From: Marinobacter sp. EhC06
GTDB lineage: Bacteria > Pseudomonadota > Gammaproteobacteria > Pseudomonadales > Oleiphilaceae
Length of the DNA: 64,000 nucleotides
NCBI RefSeq assembly: GCF_001650915.1
Contig: NZ_LXYO01000012.1
Coordinates: 1-64,000 of the forward strand
Reading direction: 5' to 3'
Positions 38,899 through 47,442 of the stretch are shown here, in pieces. Within the stretch, counting starts at the first letter, position 1. Every line of letters starts with the position of its first letter. Below the pieces are notes generated by a model. The model made no database searches. It worked only from the letters and a program-made list of their open reading frames with translations, and was not told the DNA's origin. A program made the position numbers and the translations under genes.

Positions 38899-41751
38899 AT
38901 GAACACACGTACCGTCAGGAAGAACTCCATGCAGAACCCGATCTCACGCCTGTTTTCCCTGCTCATACTTTTGCTGTTCAGCACCCTTGCTCTTTCTGCG
39001 CAGATTCCGGAGAAGAGCCCCAATGACGACAACCAGTACCGGTTCATCGAACTGGACAACGGCCTGAAGGTCATTCTGGTGTCTGATGAGGATGCAGACA
39101 AAGCGGCGGCCTCAATGAACGTTGCTGTTGGTAGCGGAGATGATCCGGCGGAGCGCGAAGGCCTCTCCCACTTCCTCGAGCACATGCTTTTCCTCGGGAC
39201 CGAGAAATACCCCGATCCGGGCGAGTACCAGCAGTTCATCAAGAGCCACGGTGGCCAGCACAATGCCTTCACCGCGTTCCAGGACACGAACTACTTCTTC
39301 GATGTTCAGGCCGAATTTCTGGAACCGGCACTGGATCGGTTCGCCCAGCAATTTTCCGCGCCCCTATTTACCGCCGAACTGGTGGATCGTGAGCGCAACG
39401 CTGTGCACTCGGAGTTCAGCGCCAAACAGAAAGACGATGGTCGACGCTTCTATTCCGTCAAGAAGGCCGTTAGCAATCCGGATCACGCCTTCAGTCACTT
39501 TGCCGTCGGAAACCTGAGCACCCTTGAGAATACGGAAGCAAATCCCCTTCGGCCGGACCTGATCGAGTTCTGGAAGCAGCATTACTCCTCGAACATCATG
39601 AGCCTGGCGGTTTACGGGCCCCAAACCCTGGACGAACTGGAATCCATGGTGCGAGGGCGGTTCGATGCCATTGAAAACCGCAACCTTGAGACCAAGCGTC
39701 ACGTCGCCAGCCTGTACCGCTCAGATGAGCTGCCAGCGAAGGTCACAGCAGAAGCACTCAAGGACGTTCGAAGCCTGTCGCTCACCTTCCCTATTCCATC
39801 CCAAGAAGCGAACTACCGCACCAAACCCGCCAGCTACGTGGCCAACCTGCTCGGCCACGAGGGCCCGGGCAGCCTGTTCGATGTTCTGAAACGGGCCGGT
39901 CTGGCGGAAAGCCTCTCCGCAGGTCTGGGCATGGATACCGGCGAGAACGCCACCCTGGAAATCAGCATCTCACTGACACCGGAAGGGCTGTCGCGCCACG
40001 AGGACATTCTGCCGTTGGTGTTTGATTACATTGAGAAGATTCGCCAGAAAGGGATCAGCGAGCAACGTTTCCTGGAAATGCAGAACCTGGCACGCATTGA
40101 CTTCCGGTTCCGCGAGCAGGGCAACCCCATGCATGAAGCCATGCGCCTCTCTCGATACCTGCAGGACTACCCCCCGGAAGACGTCCTGCGGGCGCCCTGG
40201 CTGGTCAAGCGCTTTGCGCCAGAGCAGTACCGCGACATTCTGGACAGGCTGACGCCGGACAACCTCCTTGCCTTCGTTCTGGCACCGGAACCAGAACTGG
40301 AGAATCCGAATCGTACCAACTGGTACGACGCCGCCTGGACCCGGGAAGCTCTCAGTCCAGAAGCGCTCAGGACTCAGAGCCTGCCAGAGCTCGCAGCCCA
40401 GTTGCGCTTGCCGCCGGAGAATCCGTTCGTGCCGGAAGATCTGGCGATGGTGTCGGGAAAAACCATGGAGCAGCCGACAAGGCTGGGCGCGCTTGAGGGG
40501 ATGGATGTCTGGTTTGCCCGGGATACCCGGTTTGATACCCCGAAGGCCAACGTGTTCGTGGGTCTCCGAACGCCAGCCGCCCGCGCTTCGGCCCGCAGCT
40601 ATGTGCTCACCCAGCTCCTGGTCGACGCCATCAATACCAACCTGAATGCCTGGGCATACTCCGCCAGCCTCGCGGGCCTGGATTACAGCGTTTACCCGCA
40701 TCTCCGAGGTATCACGGTCCGTGTTGGCGGCTATAACGACAAACTCCATACTCTGATGAACCGGATACTGCTTCAGGTGGCCACACCGGAACTGACCGAA
40801 CAACGTTTTGAGATTGCCCGGCAACAGATGATCGACGGCCTGCAAAACAAGGCCAAGGATCGCCCGGTGGAACAGACTTCGGAGTTCGTGCAGACGTCCC
40901 TCATCGAAGGCGCCTGGCCCACCGACGACAAGCTGAAGGCCGCCCGGGAAGTGACTCTCGATGAACTTCAGTCCTTCTCGGAAACCCTGCTCTCACAAGT
41001 TGACCCGGTTATGCTGGCCCATGGGAACCTCACAGAGGCCTCGGCTCTGAACCTGGCACGGCAGATTGACGCTCTTGTTCTCGGCAACAGCGAGCTGGCC
41101 CAGGTAGAGCGCAGCCAGGTACGTCAGCTGCCAGACAATGAAACGAAGGTTTCCATTGAAGTAGACCACCCGGACACCGGCTATACACTCTACATGCAGG
41201 GCGACAACACCAGCTTTGAAGAACGGGCCCGTTTCCGTCTGCTGGCCCAGATCATAAGCAGCCCTTTCTATGAAGAGATCCGCACCAACCGCCAGCTGGG
41301 CTACATCGTGTACGCGACGGCTTTCGAAATGCTGGAAACACCCGCCCTCGGGTTTGTTGTGCAGTCGCCGTCTGCCACCCGGGCGGAAATCGACCAGGCC
41401 GTTCAGGAATTCTCGAATAGCTTCGAGGAAACCCTGACAGCGCTGACACCGGAGCGCCTGGATCGGGAAAAGCAGGCTGTGATCAGCAAGCTGCTTGAGC
41501 GTGACCGGCAACTAGGCGAGATTTCCAGCCGCTACTGGCGTGAGATTGATCGCGGCATGGACAGCTTCGATTCGCGGCAGCAACTGGCCAACGCGGTAGA
41601 ACAGGTCAGCCAACAGGCACTGCTTGAGACGTTCCGGAAGGCGGTTCTGGAGCGGGCCCAGAGCCTTCAGGTTGTTACCGGCGGTGATGGCCTGGAGGCG
41701 AGCCGGGCCCTGGGCAGGCTGACAGAGTTGCCGCCGGTGCCGGCCAGCTGA
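38899..41751 (+). CDS. M16 zinc protease (pitrilysin/insulinase family)
   Basis: A 950-residue exported M16 peptidase. It carries a signal peptide (core LFSLLILLLFSTLALSA, about 18-34) and the inverted zinc motif H91-F-L-E94-H95 with the third ligand E172 (HSEF), at the spacing expected for the family. Four M16-type domains follow, with the second, inactive half ending near 940. It resembles PtrA (protease III). It would degrade small peptides in the periplasm. Both the ATG at 38899 and the ATG ten codons later have possible ribosome-binding sites. The 3' end faces a glycosyltransferase gene, 6 bases apart. Confidence 0.93.
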   Translation: MNTRTVRKNSMQNPISRLFSLLILLLFSTLALSAQIPEKSPNDDNQYRFIELDNGLKVILVSDEDADKAAASMNVAVGSGDDPAEREGLSHFLEHMLFLGTEKYPDPGEYQQFIKSHGGQHNAFTAFQDTNYFFDVQAEFLEPALDRFAQQFSAPLFTAELVDRERNAVHSEFSAKQKDDGRRFYSVKKAVSNPDHAFSHFAVGNLSTLENTEANPLRPDLIEFWKQHYSSNIMSLAVYGPQTLDELESMVRGRFDAIENRNLETKRHVASLYRSDELPAKVTAEALKDVRSLSLTFPIPSQEANYRTKPASYVANLLGHEGPGSLFDVLKRAGLAESLSAGLGMDTGENATLEISISLTPEGLSRHEDILPLVFDYIEKIRQKGISEQRFLEMQNLARIDFRFREQGNPMHEAMRLSRYLQDYPPEDVLRAPWLVKRFAPEQYRDILDRLTPDNLLAFVLAPEPELENPNRTNWYDAAWTREALSPEALRTQSLPELAAQLRLPPENPFVPEDLAMVSGKTMEQPTRLGALEGMDVWFARDTRFDTPKANVFVGLRTPAARASARSYVLTQLLVDAINTNLNAWAYSASLAGLDYSVYPHLRGITVRVGGYNDKLHTLMNRILLQVATPELTEQRFEIARQQMIDGLQNKAKDRPVEQTSEFVQTSLIEGAWPTDDKLKAAREVTLDELQSFSETLLSQVDPVMLAHGNLTEASALNLARQIDALVLGNSELAQVERSQVRQLPDNETKVSIEVDHPDTGYTLYMQGDNTSFEERARFRLLAQIISSPFYEEIRTNRQLGYIVYATAFEMLETPALGFVVQSPSATRAEIDQAVQEFSNSFEETLTALTPERLDREKQAVISKLLERDRQLGEISSRYWREIDRGMDSFDSRQQLANAVEQVSQQALLETFRKAVLERAQSLQVVTGGDGLEASRALGRLTELPPVPAS

Positions 41752-41756
41752 AAGCG

Positions 41757-42389
41757 CTAGCAGGTCCTCAAAAAGCGAGCCCAGTCCTCGGGCTCGTCAA
41801 CATCCCAGCGGGGCTCCAGCAGACAGTAGCTGAGCCCCGATTCTTTCAGACGATCACAGGTCTGGGTCAGAACCTCCGGCGTGCCCCAGGCGATGTCGTC
41901 CAGCATCCCCTCAGCCACTCTCGAAGCGCCAATCAGGACATAGCCGCCATCGTCAGACGGGCCGAGCACGACGTCATAATCCGCCAGACATGAGACCGCC
42001 TTACGGGCGTAATCCGGGTCCACCGACGGGCAGTCACTGCCAACAATGAGGGCCCTGTCGTAATCCCGAAGAGACTGACTGAGGGCGCGGTACATCCGTT
42101 CCCCGAGCGTCCTGCCCTGCTGGACGCCCTGATGCAGACCTGCACCTTCAAGCTCTTCAACAATCGATTCGGCCTCCCCGGGTCGGTCATCCACCGGTCG
42201 GTCCCACCAGAACTCCACCGGGTAGCCCGTCGCACACAGGTTATCCAGCACCGCCAGAGTAAGTCGAATATGGGCATGAAGTGCACCTACCGGGCCTAGC
42301 TCGGGCATTAGCCGGGTCTTGACCCGCCCGGCCTCGGGCCATTTTGCAAACTGCAGGAAGACCGCCGAGGGAGAATTACTTTGAGGCAT
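41757..42389 (-). CDS. TIGR04282-type glycosyltransferase
   Basis: A 210-residue GT-A-fold protein of the TIGR04282 family, often listed as an arsenosugar-biosynthesis glycosyltransferase. The motif FAKWPEAGRVKTRLMPELG (about 14-32) and VGSDCPSVDPDY (nucleotide-sugar/metal region) are recognisable. I start at 42389 (MPQSNSPS), which overlaps the upstream gene by 14 bases; the frame is open 17 codons further. The pair with the next gene is common and arsenic genes are not visible here, so the arsenosugar role is doubtful. Confidence 0.85.
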   Translation of the reverse strand: MPQSNSPSAVFLQFAKWPEAGRVKTRLMPELGPVGALHAHIRLTLAVLDNLCATGYPVEFWWDRPVDDRPGEAESIVEELEGAGLHQGVQQGRTLGERMYRALSQSLRDYDRALIVGSDCPSVDPDYARKAVSCLADYDVVLGPSDDGGYVLIGASRVAEGMLDDIAWGTPEVLTQTCDRLKESGLSYCLLEPRWDVDEPEDWARFLRTC

Positions 42390-43083
42390 TGCGCACATCC
42401 GATCGGTAGATTTGGGCCAGAGACTCCGGCGATTCACCACGCCAGTACCGCCAGCGCAGCTGCCACATCAGAAAAATCGTTCGCCAGGCACCGTGGGTCT
42501 GCCAGCGGCGGCTATCGGTAACAACTGGATCTTTTATACAGAAAGGACGGGACACCAGGCAAAGGCGCCGTGAAAATTCCACATCTTCCATCAGCGGGAT
42601 GGGCTGAAAGCCACCCAGGGCATCGAAGGCATCCCGACGCACGAACATGGCCTGGTCGCCGGTACAGATGCCGGTCAGGCGGGAGCGCTGATTCATAAAC
42701 CAGGCAATGACCCGGAACAGCGGCCGCTCACCACTCAGCCGCACATCGAACCGCCCCCAGGCGCAGCGGGAATGAACGAAACTTGCGAGGTACTCGAGGG
42801 AATTTGCCGGCAGGCGCGTATCGGCATGAAGGAAGAGCAGAAGATCGCCTTTTGCTGCCGCTGCGCCGGCGTTCATCTGAAGCGCCCGTCCCTTCTCTGA
42901 CACGACAACCCTGTCGCAAAGCGGCCGGGCCAGCTCAACGGTTCGATCGGTGCTGCCGCCATCAACGACAACCACCTCATGCCCCCGGGTACGAATCGGT
43001 TGCAAAGCGCGCAGGGTATCGGTAACGCCCGCCGCCTCCATCCACACAGGAACAATCACGCTTAACGAGAAAGGGTCTGGCAA
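42376..43083 (-). CDS. TIGR04283-type family 2 glycosyltransferase
   Basis: A GT2-family transferase of 235 residues from the preferred start, TIGR04283 type. The nucleotide-sugar motif VVVDGGSTDRT (about 39-49), FLHADTRLP (DxD-like) and GDQAMFVRR are present. The start is uncertain: a TTG at 43083 has GGAG six bases before it, which favours it over the GTG at 43104. The 3' end overlaps the TIGR04282 gene, so both are made from one transcript. They probably extend a sugar on a small molecule or lipid. The product is unknown. Confidence 0.83.
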   Translation of the reverse strand: MPDPFSLSVIVPVWMEAAGVTDTLRALQPIRTRGHEVVVVDGGSTDRTVELARPLCDRVVVSEKGRALQMNAGAAAAKGDLLLFLHADTRLPANSLEYLASFVHSRCAWGRFDVRLSGERPLFRVIAWFMNQRSRLTGICTGDQAMFVRRDAFDALGGFQPIPLMEDVEFSRRLCLVSRPFCIKDPVVTDSRRWQTHGAWRTIFLMWQLRWRYWRGESPESLAQIYRSDVRNASK

Positions 43084-43121
43084 AACAAACTCCGTGACAA
43101 TCACCGAAACCGGGCCGCACC

Positions 43122-43150
43122 TTGAGCCTCAGGGCTTAGCCCGCTATCAT
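43122..43150 (+). promoter_or_regulatory. Promoter of tRNA-Arg
   Basis: TTGAGC (43122-43127), 17 bases, then TATCAT (43145-43150), a good sigma-70 pair. The following stretch (43151-43165) is GC-rich, as seen for stable RNA promoters. The start would be about 43157, 14 bases before the tRNA. Confidence 0.55.
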
Positions 43151-43170
43151 ACCGCCCTTCTCGCGATAAT

Positions 43171-43247
43171 GCCCCCGTAGCTCATCTGGATAGAGCGTCC
43201 CCCTCCTAAGGGGAAGGTAGCAGGTTCGAGTCCTGCCGGGGGTACCA
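43171..43247 (+). tRNA. tRNA-Arg (CCT)
   Basis: A full cloverleaf with GCCCCCG acceptor, D-arm AGCTC, anticodon stem TCCCC/GGGGA with loop CTCCTAA (anticodon CCT at 43205-43207), T-arm GTTCGAG, and an encoded 3' CCA. It reads AGG codons. The genomic island begins directly after it, so its 3' half is probably the attachment site. Confidence 0.97.
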
Positions 43248-43357
43248 ACTACCCTTCCATCAAGATCCACCAACCTCCACAACCTACCGTTTTTAAACAT
43301 TTTTTACCTCACCCCTAGTCCATAAACATCCATTGAAATCCATGCTCAGCCACAACC

Positions 43358-43441
43358 TTTGGGGGTACATTTGGGGGTGCAAACTGAAATACACCCCGTT
43401 ATAGTAAGTTTTATACCCCCAACCGCTGCAGGATACCCCCA
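43358..43441. repeat. TGGGGGT(A/G) repeat cluster before the integrase, putative attachment arm sites
   Basis: TTTGGGGGTACAT (43358-43370) and TTTGGGGGTGCA (about 43370-43382) are direct copies. ATACCCCCAA (43413-43422) and ATACCCCCAA (43433-43442) are inverted copies of the same TGGGGGTAT core. The GGGGGTAC core also occurs at the tRNA 3' end. This is the pattern of integrase arm- and core-binding sites. The last copy touches the integrase start, so integrase binding could also repress int. Confidence 0.6.
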
Positions 43442-44662
43442 ATGGCGACGGACAAGCTGACCGACAGACAGATCAAATCTGCCAGCTTCGAAAAGTACGG
43501 CAAACGCACAAAGCTCTCAGATGGTGCAGGCATGTACCTGTATATCCAGCCGTCGGGCAAGTATTGGCGCATGAAATACCGATTCGGCGGCAAAGAAAAA
43601 ACGTTGGCGCTGGGGGTATACCCAGACGTTCCACTGAAGCTTGCCCGGCAGAGGCGCTCTGACGCAAGAGCATTAATCGCTGACGGCATAGACCCCAATG
43701 AGATCAAAAAGCAGGAAAAAGCCGCCGAGCAGGAGAAAAGCGACACCTTTAAGGTTGTTGCGGAAGAATGGCTGAAGCTGAAAAAAGGAGAGCTCTCCGA
43801 AGGCACCTTGAGAGTGGCACGCAGAAGGCTGGAAACCTGGGCCTACCCGAAACTCGGCCACTTGCCCGTCGCAGACATCAAGCCTGCCAAAGTTCTGGAA
43901 ACACTTCGCGAAATCGAGAACCAGGGTAAACACGAGACCGCGCACCGCATCCGTCAGCGCATTGGTGAGATCTACCGGTACGCCATCGCCGAAGGCCGAG
44001 CAGAAACAGATCCCACGTCAGCTCTACAGGGTCTACTCAAGACAGTTCCCACACGAAATAGAGCGGCAATTACAACACAGGCCGAACTCGGTTCTCTGTT
44101 AAAGGCCATTGAGGCCTACGGTGGCCACGCCTCCACCAGAGCAGCACTGAAGCTAGCCCCTATGCTCTTCTTGCGCCCTGGCGAACTCCGCAATGCTGAG
44201 TGGACGGAGATAGATCTCGAATCCGCCACCTGGGTTATCCCGGGAAAACGGATGAAAGGCACGCTCAAAGCAAAACGAGCCGGTCAAGTACCGGATCACA
44301 TTGTTCCTCTACCGAGGCAGGCTGTGTCAGTACTGAAAGAGCTCCACACAATTACAGGCGGTAAAAATCTGGTATTCGAATCCACCCGCGTCGGCCGCCC
44401 CCTCTCTGAAAACACTATCAATGTCGCATTGAGATCGATGGGGTTTGATGGAAACACAATGGTTGGTCACGGCTTTCGTGCTACCGCGTCCACGTTACTT
44501 CACGAGCATGGCTGGGACCATCAGGTTATTGAGCTCCAACTCGCACACAAACAGAGAGATCAGGTGGCTGCCGCATACAATCGATCCGCTCGTTTAAAGG
44601 ACCGGACTATGATGATGCAAGCATGGGCTGACTACCTGGACAAGCTACTCAATCAAGCTTGA
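43442..44662 (+). CDS. P4-type tyrosine integrase
   Basis: A 406-residue phage P4/CP4-57-type integrase. Residues about 1-95 form the DUF4102 arm-binding domain (KLTDRQIKSA..GMYLYIQPSG). About 100-200 is the core-binding part, and about 205-400 the catalytic domain. The catalytic set is complete: R245 (FLRPGELR), H343 and R346 (HGFRATAS), H369 (LAHKQ) and the nucleophile Y379 (AAAYNRS). It lies 194 bases from tRNA-Arg and points away from it, the normal arrangement for tRNA-site integration. Its 3' end overlaps the next minus-strand gene by 10 bases. Confidence 0.95.
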   Translation: MATDKLTDRQIKSASFEKYGKRTKLSDGAGMYLYIQPSGKYWRMKYRFGGKEKTLALGVYPDVPLKLARQRRSDARALIADGIDPNEIKKQEKAAEQEKSDTFKVVAEEWLKLKKGELSEGTLRVARRRLETWAYPKLGHLPVADIKPAKVLETLREIENQGKHETAHRIRQRIGEIYRYAIAEGRAETDPTSALQGLLKTVPTRNRAAITTQAELGSLLKAIEAYGGHASTRAALKLAPMLFLRPGELRNAEWTEIDLESATWVIPGKRMKGTLKAKRAGQVPDHIVPLPRQAVSVLKELHTITGGKNLVFESTRVGRPLSENTINVALRSMGFDGNTMVGHGFRATASTLLHEHGWDHQVIELQLAHKQRDQVAAAYNRSARLKDRTMMMQAWADYLDKLLNQA

Positions 44663-45348
44663 CCTATTCCCAACCCCGGCTTGAGCCTAGTGAGGTATCT
44701 TTTCCTCACTTCGTCCTCTTGCTCGTAGGTAAGGGATACTCGGTCATGGGCGGAAATACCTGCACTTACTTCAAGCTCGCACAACCTCTGAAGCGCCGCT
44801 TTCATCTCATTTTCTGATCGCAAAGCCTTCGCCCGCCAGGTAGCCAGCTCCACTTTGAGCTCCTCGTTTTTTCGCCCTAGATAAGATTCTTCAGTCCTCC
44901 TCTCAACAGCCGTAACCTTCTTAGAAAACCGTCTCGCCAACTCCTCTTTGTCATCTCGAAGTTCCTCTGCACATTTACGCTTCAGCTCGTCCATTTTCAG
45001 GATCAACGACTCGAGCATCGCAACTTTGGTCATATCCTCGTCTTTCGCCAATTTGGCGAGCGCTGAATTGGCGGTCTTAGACAAGTGAAACTGAACAGGC
45101 TTCTTCTTCGGGTCTTTTCTCCGATCTCGAGAAGAGTGCGCCCTCTTCATCTTCTCCAAAATGGGGGCATATCCCTTCTCGTCAGCGGCAATGTCTACAA
45201 TCAAATAGCGAAAGAACGAAGCATCACGATCATTCACCCAAGATGAAGGATAAACGCCTCGCTCCGTCAAATAATTGATCCCCCACTCAACCTCCTTCTC
45301 ATCTTTCAGATTCAACCAACCAAAATACTGTTTCAGCCAATTCTTCAT
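44653..45348 (-). CDS. Hypothetical RHH-like/coiled-coil protein of the island
   Basis: A 231-residue charged protein with no family I can name. About residues 83-125 (KPVQFHLSKTANSALAKLAK...AMLESLILKM) resemble a ribbon-helix-helix DNA-binding unit. A long coiled-coil-like region (about 120-200, rich in K, E and R) follows. The first 60 residues are tryptophan-rich. The stop overlaps the convergent integrase end by 10 bases. This position, next to int, suggests a role in regulating or assisting excision or segregation, but this is inference. The divergent 45349-45562 gap holds its promoter. Confidence 0.65.
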   Translation of the reverse strand: MKNWLKQYFGWLNLKDEKEVEWGINYLTERGVYPSSWVNDRDASFFRYLIVDIAADEKGYAPILEKMKRAHSSRDRRKDPKKKPVQFHLSKTANSALAKLAKDEDMTKVAMLESLILKMDELKRKCAEELRDDKEELARRFSKKVTAVERRTEESYLGRKNEELKVELATWRAKALRSENEMKAALQRLCELEVSAGISAHDRVSLTYEQEDEVRKRYLTRLKPGLGIGQA

Positions 45349-45562
45349 AGCTTCTCAATGAACCTCGATGGTTAACTCTCCGCCCACACATACTCGCTGC
45401 AATTTAAACAGGAATGCTAAGACGTGGAACAAACACATTAAATTAAGCATTACATTAAGTCTAACTACTTAGTCTCTAACAAGTGCTACACTAAGTATAA
45501 ATTACGAGGTTTTACCTATAGGTATTTTTTAAGACGCTTATTCGGCAAAAGGATTGTATAAC
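45349..45562. other. AT-rich divergent promoter region
   Basis: About 214 bases between divergent genes. The stretch 45430-45520 is AT-rich, with several TTAAG/CTTAG-type short repeats (TTAAGCATTACATTAAGTCTAA). This could be an operator cluster; I cannot define a unit. An AAAAGGA ribosome-binding site lies before the GTG at 45563. Confidence 0.4.
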
Positions 45563-46888
45563 GTGCGGCTTTGCATCACTCAAATCTCGGACAGTATAGG
45601 ACCGGAAACACGTTTTTTCCTTTTAAGATTTTTTATGACAGATGCCTTAGGCCTGCCAGGAGTACTCAGGGTTGAGGACGTTGCCAAAAAATTGGTGATG
45701 GGTCGCAGCCAAACGGGAAAGGCGCTAAAGGAGCTGACCGAAGCAAGATATCTGTCAGTAACGCCTGTGGCTCAGCCCGGGAAGGGCCGGCCAAAGAGTC
45801 GATACGACGTGACGACTAAGTTGAAGGCAGCGCTAGATGCTTCGAGCACTATCCCATTGCCCCATCACCGGCTCATTGAGAGCTTGATCGCCCCAGATAA
45901 AGGTTCAAGCGCTACAGACCGGAGACATCAACTCAAAATTCCATCCCGACTACTGCTTGCAACGCTTCTTGCGCTTTCGGACGAAAAGGGAGTCGTCAGA
46001 GATGCAGGCATATCTACCCTAGTTGTTCACACAGGAATGGGACCAGACCGAATTCGGAACCATATTTCCAAACTTCGCGAGCTTGGATACATTCGCCGAG
46101 TCGTTCCAGGAGTGTCCAGCAGCAGGTTGTTTGGAACAGTGGGAAGCGCATACATTCTGAATCTGAAGCATGACAGCTACAGAGAGTCTGCATACTCTGG
46201 GACCTTATGGCTCATAACACTCAGTGCTGAAGATTATCGCCAACTACCATTCGAGGCTCACAGGCTGGTAAAACTTGCCAGGACATCTGGTGGGAATTCT
46301 CTCCAATCACTCTGCCAAACTCAGAGAGGCCTCGAAGATCTTAGGATCGATTACGATCCTAAGAAATTTCACTCATTCGCGTCGCGACTAATTGAGGCCG
46401 ATCCTTATCGTCTTGCCCCAAGACTTCAGTTCGAGCTGGAAATGACGGCATCGAAGATTTTATCAGAGTTGGGTGAGACGCTTTCTTCAGCCACCCTTAC
46501 TGTGGACGAACAAATCCAGGAGCAATATTTTGGCGCCTCTGTTGCACCAAAAAAGTTATTTGAGGGCGAGGATGAAGCTCGCACATCACTGCTGAATGTT
46601 CTTTATCAGCTCGCCTGGCAGATGGCAAAGGAAAGGCGGGACCTCATAGCTAGCCTCAATAGCCGAGGAACGAGTTATTTACTACATCACCCTCCCGGCA
46701 AGCTGAACCCAATGACACAACTTCCGGGCAGCAAATACTTCGCAGTAGAGTCCATTTGCGATGCCACTGAAAAGTCGAGCATCGTTGATATTGCTATCAA
46801 TCCGGACCAACCTCACCTATCGACCCGTACAGAGTTTAGCCACCATTCGCTTGAAAGCGCCATTTTGCGTCGTTTTGGTCTCGGGTAA
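45563..46888 (+). CDS. Two winged-helix DNA-binding protein of the island
   Basis: A 441-residue protein with two apparent winged-helix units: about 35-75 (RVEDVAKKLVMGRSQTGKAL...YLSVTP) and about 140-200 (AGISTLVVHTGMGPDR...YIRRVVPG). A long helical C-terminal half has no named domain. I have no family name. The frame opens at a TTG at 45554, but the GTG at 45563, nine bases behind AAAAGGA, is a better start. It is probably a regulator or initiator of the element. It lies upstream of alpA and rep, in the same direction. Confidence 0.65.
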   Translation: MRLCITQISDSIGPETRFFLLRFFMTDALGLPGVLRVEDVAKKLVMGRSQTGKALKELTEARYLSVTPVAQPGKGRPKSRYDVTTKLKAALDASSTIPLPHHRLIESLIAPDKGSSATDRRHQLKIPSRLLLATLLALSDEKGVVRDAGISTLVVHTGMGPDRIRNHISKLRELGYIRRVVPGVSSSRLFGTVGSAYILNLKHDSYRESAYSGTLWLITLSAEDYRQLPFEAHRLVKLARTSGGNSLQSLCQTQRGLEDLRIDYDPKKFHSFASRLIEADPYRLAPRLQFELEMTASKILSELGETLSSATLTVDEQIQEQYFGASVAPKKLFEGEDEARTSLLNVLYQLAWQMAKERRDLIASLNSRGTSYLLHHPPGKLNPMTQLPGSKYFAVESICDATEKSSIVDIAINPDQPHLSTRTEFSHHSLESAILRRFGLG

Positions 46889-47058
46889 GAGCAACCCCAG
46901 CATGATCATTCATCCACTCCGGTCCTCTGAGAACATTACACAGCTAGAGCGAGACCTACCGACCCCGACAGACCACCATCCATAGAACGACATCGGCGTC
47001 CAATCATTTCTTACAGGGTTTGGCAATACTCTGAACGCAACTGTTTCGGAGAATCCAC

Positions 47059-47244
47059 ATGCGAATCCTCAGACTGCAAGATGTCATCAGCTATACCGGT
47101 CTCGCCCGTTCGACAATTTACAAATATGTCGATGAGGGCTCTTTCCCAAAACCGGTGCCTCTCGGAGGCCGTTCTGTCGGTTGGGTTGAATCCGAGGTTC
47201 AGACATGGATCAAGCACGCCATCCGAAGGCGAGATAACGCCTGA
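47059..47244 (+). CDS. AlpA-type phage regulatory protein
   Basis: A 61-residue MerR-like helix-turn-helix of the AlpA/phage_AlpA family, with RLQDVISYTGLARSTIYKYVDEGSFPKPVPLG (about 5-36) as the DNA-binding core and a WVESEV tail. In CP4-57 such proteins activate expression of the excisionase. A GGAG site is eight bases before the ATG. A minus-strand frame on the other side is only a shadow. It sits between the winged-helix gene and rep. Confidence 0.92.
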   Translation: MRILRLQDVISYTGLARSTIYKYVDEGSFPKPVPLGGRSVGWVESEVQTWIKHAIRRRDNA

Positions 47245-47442
47245 ACCAGGAAAGCGTACACAACCCACCAAGTCTTCCATCTAAATATCTATTATTAGGC
47301 AACTACTGAACATCCGAAAAACATTACATATCAATACCTAACACCAATAATCCGAAGGGTTTCGTCGCAAAAAAAGCATGATGAAGCCCTATTTCACCAT
47401 TTCAGTCAGATAAATCCGTATCACCGCATGAGAGCCTAACCA

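Noticed and set aside
47011..47280. 89-codon frame opposite alpA
   Set aside because: Antisense to an AlpA-type gene with a good ribosome-binding site; not convincing as a protein.
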